This document shows, in pieces, positions 46,621 through 59,311 of a stretch of DNA of 64,000 nt; within the stretch, counting starts at the first letter, position 1; each line of letters starts with the position of its first letter. The notes under the pieces are model-generated. The model did no database searches, was not told where the DNA came from, and saw only the letters and a program-made list of their open reading frames with translations. Source of the DNA: Haematobia irritans (lineage: Eukaryota; Arthropoda; Insecta; Diptera; Muscidae); contig NC_134398.1 in the NCBI RefSeq assembly GCF_050003625.1, forward strand, positions 18,426,997 through 18,490,996, read 5' to 3'. The translations under genes and the position numbers were made by a program.

Positions 46621-48420
46621 AGGAAATGTTTACGACTAACGGCCATTTTCATGTAGCTCCGTTAGGCTTTAACTGCCAGTTAACAGAAAGTAAATTGCAA
46701 ATATCTACTCTCCGGTTAACTTTAACTGAAATTTTTTCAGTTAAAGTCAGTTAAGTTCCTAACTGGCCTATGGAATATAAAGGCCAGATGACAGCTTCGT
46801 CCATAATACGGTTTAAAAGCTGGTTAGTTAACGAAACACTAACGGAACTTTATGAAAATGGGGGTAAGAATACTTAATAGTAAAACTATGTGCTCATGTT
46901 ACACCCTCTACCCTATGGTTAAGAATATAAAAAGTGACATTGGAAATAATTAGGAATCAATTATTGTATTTCAAAAAAATCTACTTATCAATCTTTGACC
47001 CCGATGCTACAGATCATCGTCTAATTTGTAGTCAAAACCATAGGAATTCATGTTACTTAACCTGCACCCCCTTTTGTTTATTCAAACATCATGGAATTCC
47101 CTACAAACTATTACAACAGCAGAGAGACAGCAAGTACAGATTTTTCTTTTGAATTTCTATCATTGAAATCTTAGATTTACTAACATAGAAGCAGAAGAAG
47201 AAGAAGAAAAAGCTATAAAATTAATCTTCATTAGTGATTGGTGATCACCACAGGGGTCTTGGGGCCCTTCGATGATGATGAACGGCTCAAAACTCATTGA
47301 AGACCCTTTTTCTTGTGGTCCCCACAACAGCAACACCAACAAGTGGAAGAAAACTTTACAAAAAGATCTTATGTAATATTTGTGTGAATGTATGTATGTG
47401 TGTGTATGTGTTCCATGTTGCACACAATTGAACCTAGAAAATTTCAACATTAGCCCATGCAGTGAGGGAACCACAACAAGACACCAGTCTCCCCACACAT
47501 GATTATAGGAACTCCGGGAATCCCATATGCAGCTAACTAGAATGTACTTGTCTTCACTCACATTAGTTTGTTGCAGGGTTATATACAACATTCTTCATTG
47601 ATGTTGTCGTCAATGACGCAGCTACAGCTACAGCAGCAGCAGATGTCGAAGATGATTTCTCAAGAGCCTTCAGGGTTAAACTATGTGGGCTCCCACTGTG
47701 TCACTGTTCCTCAAGATGCACCACAAGATGAAGATGATGATGATGACAATGCTGATGAGCAAAAGATCCCTGCTTTGGCACGCCATGACATACAGACCAA
47801 TCATATTAAATTAATAATGATTGTTGTTGTGCATCATCTTCTCCTCTTGTCAATTTTGTTAAATTGAGTTTTCAACACAAACTGCCTCTCTCACGCTCTT
47901 GCTCTCTCTCTGTCTCTTAGCCCCATAAATGGTGTAAATAAATCTCAACTGTTTAGATTTAAAGTTTTGTTGATTACGAAGATAAATGATATGTGATCTC
48001 TATCGTTCGTTGTGAAGGGTACATCATAAATTATTTAATTAATAACGTATTTTTAAATGAGGTTAAACTTACAATGACATAATGTTTTCACATGGCCTTG
48101 AGTAGGTTAATTATTTGACGTAAATATTGACAGGTTGTAAATAACGAGACTAGGGACTTAATACTGAATGGATCTTAAAATATTGATAATAGGAAGATTG
48201 CAGACTATTGGTGATTTATTTTGGGAAAAAATGTTACCACCACAATGTTTCCGAGACCCCCTGCAAAAATCTAACCATCTGTGTTTGAAAGCAAACAAAA
48301 ATGTGCAACACTAATACAAAATCTAAACAAAAACAAATGAAAATTCGCAGAAATATCGATTGTTGTTAACAACTTTTATTAACTAACAAAAACACCACCG
48401 ATGTTTAAATTTTTGTTTAA
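46621..48420. other. unique non-coding DNA
   Basis: Opposite-strand ORFs at 47160-47591 (-) and 47568-47867 (+) are low complexity and lack start or splice context. (GATGAT)n and CAG-rich tracts occur around 47620-47760. No gene is called. Confidence 0.4.
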
Positions 48421-48740
48421 AACAAGTAAGTAAAGTCTAAAGTCGGGCTGGGCCGACCATATTATACCCTTCACCACTATGTAGACCAACATTTTTTTAT
48501 ATTCTCACATTCAAGTATGTAAATTTTAACAGACAATTTTTTATACTTCTACAAAATATTTAGCATTAAAATTTAAATCCGATAACGCCCTTCTTAGCAG
48601 TGACGATTTTACAACGATATTGGCTAGATCTCGCCAAATATGTTGTCTATTGTGGGCCGTCTTTAACCTTTTAGAGGCCCTGGGCATATTAGTATAATGG
48701 CGCCCCTTTGACTTAAACAGAACACTATTCTGTTATAATA
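48421..48740 (+). mobile_element. mini-me-like element B2, truncated
   Basis: It begins AACAAGTAAGTAAAGTCTAA with the degenerate hairpin GTCGGGCTGGGCCGAC, matching the start of B1, but breaks off after ~320 bp, before any (GTCY)n tract. It is followed directly by element A3. Confidence 0.7.
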
Positions 48741-48744
48741 AACA

Positions 48745-50290
48745 AGAAACAAGTATATACGGCCATAATTTCGGCCAAGCCGAATCTTATGTACCCTCCA
48801 CCATGGATTGCGTAGAAACTTCTACGAAAGACTGTCATCCACAATCGAATTACTTGGGTTGTGATGTCTTAAAACTTCTTAACATCGTTTTCTAAATTGT
48901 GAATTAGTCTATACGTGGTATATGTATAGATACGTTTACAAATAATTACGAATCGACATGGACTTTTGCACGGTACGTAGAGAGCCAGAATTGAAACATG
49001 GGAGTCGTTTATATGGGGGCTATATACAATTATGAACTTGATATGGACCAATTTTTGTGTGATTGGGGATCTATTTATCTGAGAGCTATATATAAATATA
49101 GACCGATATGGACCTAGTTAGGCATGGTTGTTAAGGCCATATACTAGCACAATGTACCAAATTTCAACAGACTCGGATGAAATTTGCTCCTCCAAGAGGC
49201 TCCAAAACTAAATCTCGGGATCGGGATCGAAAGGCACCCGGGGTCAAATCTGGCGATCGATTTATATGGGAGCTATCAGAGAATGAAGCCGACCCATTTT
49301 TGTCAGCGGCGGCTGACACTAATTTTTTGCATCCGGCGGCGGCGGCTTGACGGCTAAGCCGATATAAATTGGTGGATTCGGCGGCGGACAATTATCCATT
49401 ATAAAATCAATTTGAAATTATCCGAATGCTAATGAGATTAGTTGTACAACCAATCTTACAATCACATTTACGTTTCATTAAAATTTTCTGAACTAAATTT
49501 GTGGAAAATTGTTATAGCAGCTTGATACTGACGGATTTTGGATGGAAAGTCAAATATTTTGACAAAAAATATAACATTTATTAATAATTTTTTCCGATTT
49601 AAATTAATATTTTTGATTAATTGGCGGCTAAGTTTGAGTTGGGATGAGTCGACATATTCGGCGGCGGCTTCGGCTGGCAAAAATTGGTCGGCGGCGGCTA
49701 AAAACGGCGGCGCGACTCGGCGGCTTCATTCTCTGGGAGCTATATATAATTATGGACTGATATGAACCAATTCCTGTATGGTTATTGGATACCATATACT
49801 AACATCACGTACCAAATTTCAACCGAATCGGATAAATTTTGCTCTTCCAAGGGGCTCCGGAGGTCAAATCTGGGGATCGGTTTATATGGGGGCTATATAT
49901 AATTATGGACCGATTTCCACCAATTTTTGCATTGGTGTTTGAGGCCATATATTAACATCATGTACCAAATTTCAGCCGGATCGGATGAAATTTGCTTCTC
50001 TTAGAGGGTCCGCAAGCCAAATCGGGGGATCGGTTTATATGGGGGCTATATATAATTATGAACCGATGTGGACCAATTTTTGCATGGTTTTTAAAGACCA
50101 TATAGCAACACCATGTACCAAATTTCAGTCAGATCGGATGAAATTTGCTTCTCTTAGAGGCTTCGCAAGCCAAATCGGGGGATCGGTTTATATGGGGGCT
50201 ATATATAATTATTGACCGATGTGGATCAATTTTTGCATGGTTGTTAGAGATCATATGCTGACACTATGTACCAAATTTCAACCGGAACCA
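48745..50290 (+). mobile_element. mini-me-like element A3
   Basis: It starts ACAAGTATATACGGCCATAA and a hairpin arm TTCGGCCAAGCCGAA (48770-48784). It continues with ~150-bp units carrying TATGGGGGCTATATATAATT and is interrupted by the hAT element at 49277-49735. The right end is unclear, as it passes into the related unit type C at about 50291. Confidence 0.7.
49277..49735. mobile_element. 459-bp hAT MITE, CGG-rich termini
   Basis: The perfect 15-bp terminal inverted repeat CAGAGAATGAAGCCG is present at both ends, with an exact 8-bp target duplication GGAGCTAT (49269-49276, 49736-49743). The subterminal 60-100 bp on each side is rich in CGGCGG, standing out sharply from the AT-rich surroundings, while the middle is AT-rich. 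It encodes no transposase. Confidence 0.93.
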
Positions 50291-51345
50291 AATTTCAGGT
50301 CAAGTTCGAAGATGGGCTATATCGGTCCAAGTTTTAATATAGTCCCCATATAAACCGACCTCCCGCTTTTAATTCTTTGGCTTCTAGAAACTGTATTTAC
50401 TATCCGATTTGCCTGAAATTGGAAATCTAGAGGTATTTTGGGACCGTAAAGAGGTGCGTCGAAAATGCTTCGTATCGGTCCATATTTTGCTATAGCCCCC
50501 ATATAGACCGATCTCCTGATTTTGCTTCTTGGGAGCTAGAAACCGTATTTTCTATCCGATTTGCCTGAAATTGAAACTCTAGAGGTATTTTAAGACCACA
50601 AAGAGGTGTGTCGAAAATGGGGTGTATCGGTCCATGTTTTGGTATAGCCTCCATATAGACCGATTTCCCGATTTTATTTCTTGAGCTTCTAGAAGCCTTA
50701 TTTACTGTCCCATTTGCCTGAAATTTGAAATCTAGAAGTATTTTATGACCACACATAGGTGTGCCGAAATTGAGGTATATCGGTCAATTTTTTGGTATAA
50801 CCCGATTTTACTTCCTGGGCGTCTAGAGACTATATTTTCTAGCCGATTTGCTTGAAATTGAAAAGCTAGAGGTATTTTAACATCACAAATAGGTGAGTCG
50901 CAAATGGTGCCTATCGGTCCATATTTTGGTATAGCCTGCATATAGAGCGAACTCCCGATTTTACTTTTTGGTCTTCTATAAACTGTATTTACTATCCGAT
51001 TTGCCTGAAATTGGAAATCTAGTGGTATTTTGAGACCATAAAGAAGTGTGTCGAAAATGGTCCGTATCGGTCCAGGTTTTGGTATAGCCCCCATATAGAC
51101 CGATATATTTTCTAGCCGATTTGTTTGAAATTGAAAATCTAGAGGTATTTTAACATCACAAAAAATAGGTGTGTCGCAAATGGTCCGTATAGGTCCATAT
51201 TTTGGTATAGCCCCCATATAGACCGATCTCCCGATTTTGCTTCTTGGGCGTCTAGAAACTGTATTTTCTATCCGATTTGCCTGAAATTGAAAATCTAGAG
51301 GTATTTTAGGACCATAAAGGCCCTAAAGGATTCGGCCTGGCCGAA
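50291..51345 (-). mobile_element. mini-me-like element C, ~150-bp tandem units
   Basis: Seven tandem units carry TATCCGATTTGCCTGAAATT or a close variant (near 50401, 50551, 50706, 50841, 50993, 51113 and 51271), with spacing 120-160 bp, alternating with TATAGCCCCCATATAGACCG. It ends in the hairpin TTCGGCCTGGCCGAA (51331-51345). No (GTCY)n tract is seen. It could be the distal half of A3 fused to another copy. Confidence 0.65.
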
Positions 51346-51374
51346 TCTTTTTTTCATTTCGAAGTATCCATTAT

Positions 51375-51590
51375 TATTTGGACAAATTTTCTATAGAAAT
51401 CAAATGTTGACAAAATTTTCTTTGGAGATAAAATTTCGCCAAAATGTTCTATGGAGATACAATTGTGACAAAATTTTCTATGGAGATCAAATTTTGAAAA
51501 ATTTTTCTATAAAAATAAAATTTTGACAAAATTTTCTATAGAAATAAAATGTTGACAAAATTTTCTATAGAAATACAATTTTGGAAATAA
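51375..51590 (-). repeat. 29-bp AT-rich array, GACAAAA orientation
   Basis: About seven degenerate units following the end of element C. Confidence 0.85.
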
Positions 51591-53142
51591 AAACGGGACA
51601 TATATGTCCCAAAAAAACGTTAAACCATAGATTCTATTTTTTTGCTATTTTTATGTTCCATATATTAATGTTATAAAACTAGCATATTTTTAATCCAAAT
51701 ATTTAATTTAAAGACCAATTAACTTAAAGACCATGTTATTCATTACTTTATGTTTTGCATTAAACATTGCCTTAATTCTAAAACCATCCGTGGATGCGCT
51801 CAAATTTCAATATTAAAGCAAAGATTATGAACTGGTTTGTAATTTAATTTTTGTTCTTATTAAATATATTTGTAGTTAATATTGTGACAATATTATTTCA
51901 ATGTAGTTGATCATAAAAATTATATTATTATAAGTGGTCACATACGAATATTCTTATGCTTTAGATCTTACAAAAACCTTTTCGACCTCTTGAGAATTCT
52001 TATGTGTAATTTAGTTTGTTTTTTTTTCAAATTCATATGAAGACAAACTCATTTCCTTGCAACATTTCATTTACGCCATAGTACAGACTAAACCGTAACT
52101 CATCTACAACTAAGACCACAATTACTAAATAATCCTCAGTGAAATTGAAGCAAACAGATATTCGTTACAAATCTCAAAATATCATTTATTAACATTTAGA
52201 GCTATGAAAATCCACTCTCAGCATGTCATATTAATTACAAATGCTATAAACTTTGGCAAATTGTGTTGATCCTTTTCATGATGTGGCATTAACCTTAAGC
52301 AAAGAAAGAACGAACTACCCCAAGAGGTCATTAGACATGATGCACATACAAGAGAGAAAATCGCAGCCAGACCACAAGCATGGCTTCTAACCTCAATGAG
52401 GGTATCTACCCTAGCCTCATGTTGGGGCCACAATAGCATTAAAATCCTAATTAGCTTTTTTCCACAAAAAAAAAATCCCTAAAAATAAAATAATTTCTTA
52501 CACTCTGCGTGACAAGCATCAAGAGATTCCTAATTTCATTCCATTCCTTTCCCCAAAATGGTTGACCGAAAATTTTCTTTGGCTGTTTCCCTAAACTTTT
52601 GAGGACCAACATTAAATTTTTGCCCCCTATGAAATGACAAACATTCTTCTTTCTATGAGACCCTCTCTTGCAGTATCTTTGGCCTAAGACTAATGAAAGG
52701 TACCTATCCAGACCATTACCCTCGGTTATTTGTGAATGCTGCTTATAGAGCCATGGCATTATAATTTATTATTTAAGTCACTGAAACCCAAAAATGGCGT
52801 CTCATTCAAATCATTATGACAAGTTGGCGTCTTGCATTTAATATTTATTATGAATTTTATTCCTACAATTTTTTTCTTGCCATCCAAAGAACTTGCTCCG
52901 TGGTTAGTAAGGGGAAACAGGACCTATTCTTGGTAAACAAGATTTTTGCAAATGGTCATTGTTAAGTGACTAGAGTATTACAAAAACAAAAAAATGAAGA
53001 ATAGAAAGAAAAACTAGAACAGGGTGTTGGGAAATGGAGTGATCGAAACTGTGGGCAAAAGCCTCCATGAGCATGAGTGAAATGTAGAGTGAAAAATGAA
53101 GATTCCTGCAACTGAGAAAGAAATAAGGCGGAAAGTGGGTCC
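51591..53142. other. unique non-coding DNA
   Basis: Two minus-strand frames (52218-52439, 52451-52759) have no recognisable domain or gene context. Confidence 0.4.
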
Positions 53143-53144
53143 TA

Positions 53145-54085
53145 CACAGAAAAAATGTTAACGATTTTTTTTTTAACCAAAGTATTAATTCAGTTTTAAA
53201 AAGTATTCAATTAAAAATTTAATTGGTCCAATAAATTTTTTAATTGAAAAAAAATCAATCACAAAAATTAATAATATCAATTATTATTTTAATTGGATCA
53301 ATTAATTTTTAATTGACTTTCAATTAATTTTTTAATTTATACTTTCATTTCTATGATGTAAGACATTCGAATTAAATTAATTAATTGAATCAATAAATTT
53401 CGTGACGGAACCAAAAAAAACATTGTTTTGTGTGTAGTTTCAGTGTTGGTCCAGTAAAAGATGGGGAAATAAACTTGAAGTTCGAGTCGAATAATTGAGC
53501 TTATCGAAACCTACAAACAAAAAAATTTTTTTCTGATTCAATCACCAAATTAATTGATCCAATTAATTTTTTAATTGAAATGTCTTCAATCACGAAAATG
53601 ATAGTATCAATCACAGTTTTAATTTGGCATAGAAAAAATTCTTGATTAAAAAATTAATTGATTTTTTTCAGCAAATTTCAATTAATTTTTTAATTGATTC
53701 AATTAAAAATTTAATTGATGTTGATTGCAAAACTCAAATAATTTATTAATTAAAAAAGGTAACTATTTTTAATTACTTTCTGAATTGGCTTAAAGTTTTT
53801 ATTTGGATTAACAAATGATTGGTTGAAATACATTTTTCATTAAAAATTAAAAAAAAATCAGCACTTTTTTTAACTGAATTAGTCTTCCGAATTTGATTAA
53901 AAAGTTAATTGTATCAATTAATTTTTTAATTAAAAATTTTAAAATGTTCAATCATTGACTTAATTAACTTAATTTTCTATCATGATTAAAAAGTTAATTG
54001 TATCAATTAATTTATTAATTGAAAAAATTTTCAACTTCAATTAACTTTTTAATTGGAAATATTTTGGTGATATTTTTTTCTGTGT
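53145..54085. mobile_element. AT-rich MITE(s) built of TTAATTGA repeats
   Basis: Outer ends CACAGAAAAAAT and, in reverse complement, CACAGAAAAAAATATC are flanked by TA (53143-53144 and 54086-54087). The inside is packed with the near-palindrome CAATTAATTTTTTAATTG. A GTTTTGTGTGTAG phrase at ~53427 and CTACAAACAAAAAAATTTTT at ~53510 suggest two adjacent or nested copies with a short unique bridge between them. Confidence 0.7.
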
Positions 54086-54444
54086 AAGTATTCGAAATGA
54101 AGGCCAATGTTGCCAGTATTGGGATTTTCCCCAAAATTGGGGATAATTTTTCGTGGGTGGAGATTTTGGGGATTATTTTGGGGATTATAGCGAAATCGGT
54201 TCAGATAATAAACTACCTTTACAATAATTACTTACATGCAATTGTGGTTTTTCTATATTATAAAAATAAAGATACAAAAATGGTGCAAAGGAAGCATTTG
54301 AGCTAGAAACAGGCACAGGAAACTAATTTATAGGCCCAACAGCGTGAGTGATTGACAAGTAGACCGAAACCGGAGTACTTAACCTGAAGGTCGAAGTGTC
54401 AACATTTGAACAGCCTCATGATACATTTTTTACTGTTAGGTAGA

Positions 54445-54525
54445 ATGGTAGAATTTTTAATGTTTTGGTAGATATTGCAAAGTATTCCTCTTTAAATTAA
54501 GGTAATTCATAAAAAGAAATATTTT
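54445..54525 (+). repeat. recurrent array flank, copy 3
   Basis: ATGGTAGAATTTTTAATGTT then TTGGTAGATATTGCAAAGTA then TTCCTCTTTAAA leads into the next 29-bp array. It is clearly the same sequence as 40028-40090. Confidence 0.75.
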
Positions 54526-54529
54526 TTTT

Positions 54530-56249
54530 TTTAAATTTGACAAAATTTTTTATAGAAATAAAATTTTAATAATATTTTCTATAGAAATAAAATTTTGACA
54601 AAATTTTTTATAGAACTAAAATTTTGACAAAAATTTTCTATGGAAATAAAATTTTGGAAAAATTTTCTATAGAAATAAAATTTTGAAAAAATTTTCTATA
54701 GAAATAAAATTTTGACAAAATTTTCTATAGAAATAAAATTTTGACAAAATTTTCTATAGAAATAAAATTTTTAGAAAATGTTCTATAGAAATACAATTTT
54801 GAAAAAATTTTCTGTAGAAATATAATTTTGGTAAAACTTTCTAGAGAAATAAAATTTTGGCAAAATTTCCTATATAAAAAACATTTTGATAACATTTTCT
54901 ATAGAAATAACATTTTGACAAAATTTTCTATAGAAATATAATTTTGATAAAACTTTCTAGAGAAATAAAATTTTGGCAAAAATTCCTATAGAATCAACAT
55001 TTTGATAACATTTTGACAAAATTTTTTATGGAAATAAAATTTTGATAAAATTTTCTATAGAAATAAAATTTTGGCAAAATTTTCTATAGAAACAACATTT
55101 TGACAAAATTTTGTAAAGAAACAAATTTTTGACAAAATTTTCTATAGAAATAAAATTTTGACAAAATTTTCTATAAAAATAAAATTTTGACAAAATTTTC
55201 TATGGAAAAAAAATTTTGACAAAATTTTCTATGGAAATAAAATTTTGATAAAATTTTCTATAGAAATAAAATTTTGGCAAAATTTTCTATGGAAATAAAA
55301 TTTTGACAAAATTTTATATGGCAATAAAATTTTGACAAAATTTTTTATGGAAATAAAATTTTGATAAAATTTTCTATAGAAATAAAATTTTGGCAAAATT
55401 TTCTATAGAAATCAAATAATGAGAAAATATTTCTATAGAAATACAATTTTGACCAAATTTTCTATAGAAATAAAATTTTGACAAAATTTTCTATAGAAAT
55501 AAAATTTTGACAAAATTTTCTATAGAAATAAAATTTTGACAAATTTTTCTATCGAAATAAAATTTTGACAAAATTTTCTAAATATAAATAAAATTTTGGG
55601 AAAATTTTCTATAGAAATAAAATTTTGACAAAATTATCTATAGAAATAAAATTTGGACAAAATTTTGTATAGAAATAAAATTTTCTATAGAAATAACATT
55701 TTGACAAAATTTTCTCTAGAAATTAAATTTTGACAAAATTTTCTATAGAAACAACATTTTGACAAAATTTTTCTATAGAAATAACATTCTTACAAAATTT
55801 TCTATAGAAATAAAGTTTTGACAAAATTTTCTACAGAAGTAAAATTTTAACAAAATGTTCTATAGAAATAAAATTTTGACAAAATTTTCTATAGAAATAA
55901 AATATTGACAAAAAATTTCTATAGAAATAAAATTTTGACAAAATTTTCTATAGAAATAAAATTTTGACAAAACTTTCTATAGAAATAAAATTTTTAACAA
56001 ATTTTCTATAGAAATAAAGTTTCTAAAAAAATTTCTGTGGAAAATAAAATTTTGTCAAAATTTTCTATAGAAAATAAAATTTTGTCAAAATTTTCTATAG
56101 AAATAAAATTTTGATAAAATTTTTTATTGAAATAAATTATTGAAAAATTTAATAAAATTTCTAAAAAATTTTCTATAACAATTTTTTTATTAAATTTTCT
56201 ATAGACATAAAATTTAGATAAAATTTTCTATAAAAAAAAATTGATAAAA
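54530..56249 (-). repeat. 29-bp AT-rich array, GACAAAA orientation
   Basis: About 59 units, many near consensus. It is cut at 56249 by a Helitron and resumes at 58084. Confidence 0.95.
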
Positions 56250-58083
56250 TCTATACATATAAAATTCAATCTATGTTTGTTTATTTGTTTGTTTGTTTGT
56301 ATGTTCCGAGTTGGCTCCTAAACGGCTGAACCGATTTACTTGAAACTTTCAGAGATCGTAGGGGGCGTTCATGTGGTGAAAATAGGGTACGTAATTTTTT
56401 GACACTTGGTCGCGGAGGGGGACATCCCCTTTGTCGGACTTTTTGAAAATTGGACCAAAGTTGACCGATTTGCTTGAAATTTTCATTGAAGATTGAGGTT
56501 GGCATCTAGACAAAGATCCGCTACTGTTTATTTCGATATTTGGTGGCGGAGGGGGGCCTCCCCTTTGTTCACTTTTTTTAAGTACAGTGAAAAAAGTAAA
56601 ATTCTCTAAATTATCTGAGATTTACAGAGAACATGTGGTGAGGTTATGGAATTAATATGGGGTACCCGATGATTTCATATGTGGATGGGGAGGGGGACCT
56701 CCCCCTTGCCCTACTTTTTGAAACTTAGAACAAAATTATGCGATTTGCTTGAAATTTTCATTGAATGTTAGGGTTGGCATCTAGATAAAAATCCGCTACA
56801 TTATTTTTCGATATTTGGTCGGGGAGGGGGACCACCCCTTTGCCCGAATTTTTTTGTTTGAAAGTACAAACAAAACTAAACTCCCCCGACTGAAATTTTA
56901 CAGAAAAAATGGGTTATGAAATTTATATCAGGTTCCTGATTTTTTAATAAAAATAAAAGGGCATAGGGAGACATCCGCTTCTCTTAAGTACATACAGAGA
57001 AACAATTAAACTTTTACCGAGTTACTTGAAATTTACAGAGGACTGGGGAGAGGTTACGATATTAATAGTTGATACCTGATTTTATGATATTTGGACGGAA
57101 GAGAGGCCGCCCTTTTAGGCTTATAATTAGCTTGACATTTTCTGGGACGTTTATAAAAGATACGCTACATCACTTTTCGATATTTAGTCGGGGAGGAGGT
57201 CCTCCTCTAAAACTGCAAAAAAAAACAACAATTCTTAAGTTTTCTTGAAATTTGCATAGGCAGTGGGGGAAGGTTATGAACGAAGAGGCAACCTTCCTTG
57301 CCACACACTTGAAGGAAAGTTTAAAGAATTTTCAAGGAAGGTTAGGGGTGCTATTCACTACGGTGTTTGTCGATATTGTATCGGGGAAAGTGACGTCCCT
57401 TTAAAACAATATTGAACAAAATTGAAATAAACTTTGTCGATTTACTTCGATAGAATTTATAGGGACCATTGAGTAGTTGCGAAATTAATATAGGGTACGT
57501 GATAGTCCGATATCAGGTCGGAGTGGAGCGAAGGTGGGGGGAGGGTTCCCTTTTGTCCTTTTTTTTTCTTATATTGAAAGTAGAGGGTTGTCCGTAAATG
57601 GGAACTCGGTACATAACTTTATGATTTTTACACAGGCTTCTGCCAGACTTCTTTTTAGTAAAGAACTTAAATTTACATGAAATTGGCAGCCAACGTAGAG
57701 GGTGCATCATTTTCCAACATTTTAGCAAATGTTAATGTGGTAACTTTTTTTACTATTTTTGCTTTTTCCGATTTATTGGATGGGAAACAGTAATTCTTTG
57801 TATGTTATTATAATATAGTGCTTAATTTTCAGATATGTTGAGGAGAAGGATACCTTTCCTTGACAAACCACACTTAAAATTCACAAGAAATATAGAAGAA
57901 GGTACACCCTCTCCCGCCGTATTTGTACCTATAAACGAAAAATCAGTAGTCCAATTTGTTTAAAAGAATTCAAATCTTTTCGAATTTGTTTTCAGCACGA
58001 AGGATATAGTTGACTAAGTTAACGCAAAATATTCCTCCAAATATGCTTCGGTAGGCGCAGCGAAGCGGGCCGGGTTACGCTAG
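56250..58083 (+). mobile_element. non-autonomous Helitron, 1834 bp
   Basis: It starts TCTATACATATAAAATTCAA and ends GGGTTACGCTAG. These are the TC and CTAG termini of Helitrons, inserted between A (56249) and T (58084). A hairpin with 6-bp stem GCTTCG/CGAAGC (58045-58050, 58061-58066) precedes the 3' end. Removing the element leaves a sequence matching a normal 29-bp repeat unit, so both ends are exact. The body has repeated ~200-250-bp modules (GATTTGCTTGAAATTTTCAT, GGAGGGGGACCTCCCC) and no Rep/helicase coding, so it needs an autonomous partner. Confidence 0.88.
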
Positions 58084-59311
58084 TATTCTATACAATTTTG
58101 ACAAAATTTTCTATAGAAATAAAATTTTTAAACGATTTTTTATAGACATAAAATTTTTAATTTTTATGGAAATAAAATGTTGACAAAACTTTCTATAGAA
58201 ATAACATTTTGACAAAATTTTCTATAGAAATTACAATTTTAACAAAATTTTCTATAGAAATTACAATTTTAACAAAATTTTCTATAGAAATAAAAATTCT
58301 AAAAAATTTTCTATAGAAAATAAAATTTTGATAAAATTTTCTATGGAAATAAATTTTTTTAAAAATTTTTAAAAAATTTTTTATAGAAATAAAATTTTGA
58401 TAAAATATTCTATATAAATAAAATTTTTAAAACATTTTCTATGGAAATAAAATTTTTTTATAGAACTAAAATTTTGACAAAATTTTCTATAGAAATAAAA
58501 CTTTGACAAAATTTTCTATAAAAATAAAATTTTGACAAAATTTTCTATAAAAATAACATTTTAACAAAATTTTCTATGGAAATAAATTTTTTATAGAAAT
58601 AAAATTTTTAACAATTTTTTTATAGAAATACAGTTTCTAAAAAAACATTATAGAAAATAAAACTTTGTCAAAAATTTCTATAGAAAAAAAATTAATAAAA
58701 TTTTCTATAGAAAATAAAATTTTGTCAAAATTTTCTATAGAAATAAAATTTTGATAAAATTTTCTATAGGAATAAAATTTCTAAAAAATTGCCTATAAAA
58801 AATTTTTTTGGTTAAATTTTCTATAGAAATAAAATTTTGGCAAAATTTTCTAAAAAAATTTTTGACAAAATTTTCTATAGAAATAAAATTTTCTATAGAA
58901 ATAAAATTTTCTGTAAAAATAAAATTTTGATAAAATTTTCTATAGAAATAAAATTTTTAAAAAGTTTTCTATAGAAATAAAATTTCTAAAAAATTTCCTA
59001 TAAAAAAATTTTTGGTTAAATTTTCTATAGAAATAACATTTTGACAAAATTTTCTATAGAAATAAAATTTTGCCAAAATTTTCTATAGAAATAAAATTTT
59101 GAAAAAATTTTCTATAAAAATAAAATTTTGACAAAATTTTCTATAAAAATAAAATTTTGACAACATTTTCTATAAAAATAAAATTTTAACAACATTTTCT
59201 ATAGAAGAAAATTTTCGATAGAAACAACATTTTGTATGGAAATAACATTTTGACAAAATTTTCCATAGAAATCAAATTTTGACAACATTTTCTATAGAAA
59301 TAAAATTTTTA
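58084..59311 (-). repeat. 29-bp AT-rich array, GACAAAA orientation
   Basis: The continuation of the array across the Helitron, about 42 units, with a TTTTTAAAAA-type variant common at 58300-58450 and 58900-59000. Confidence 0.93.

Noticed and set aside
47568..47867. 99-codon Gln- and Asp-rich ORF, with a 143-codon ORF opposite
   Set aside because: Low-complexity CAG and GAT tracts explain both; no promoter, splice or domain evidence. RNA-seq could overturn this.
49985..51217. ORFs up to 161 codons with repeated IPKYGPI-like segments
   Set aside because: Products of mini-me tandem units on either strand.
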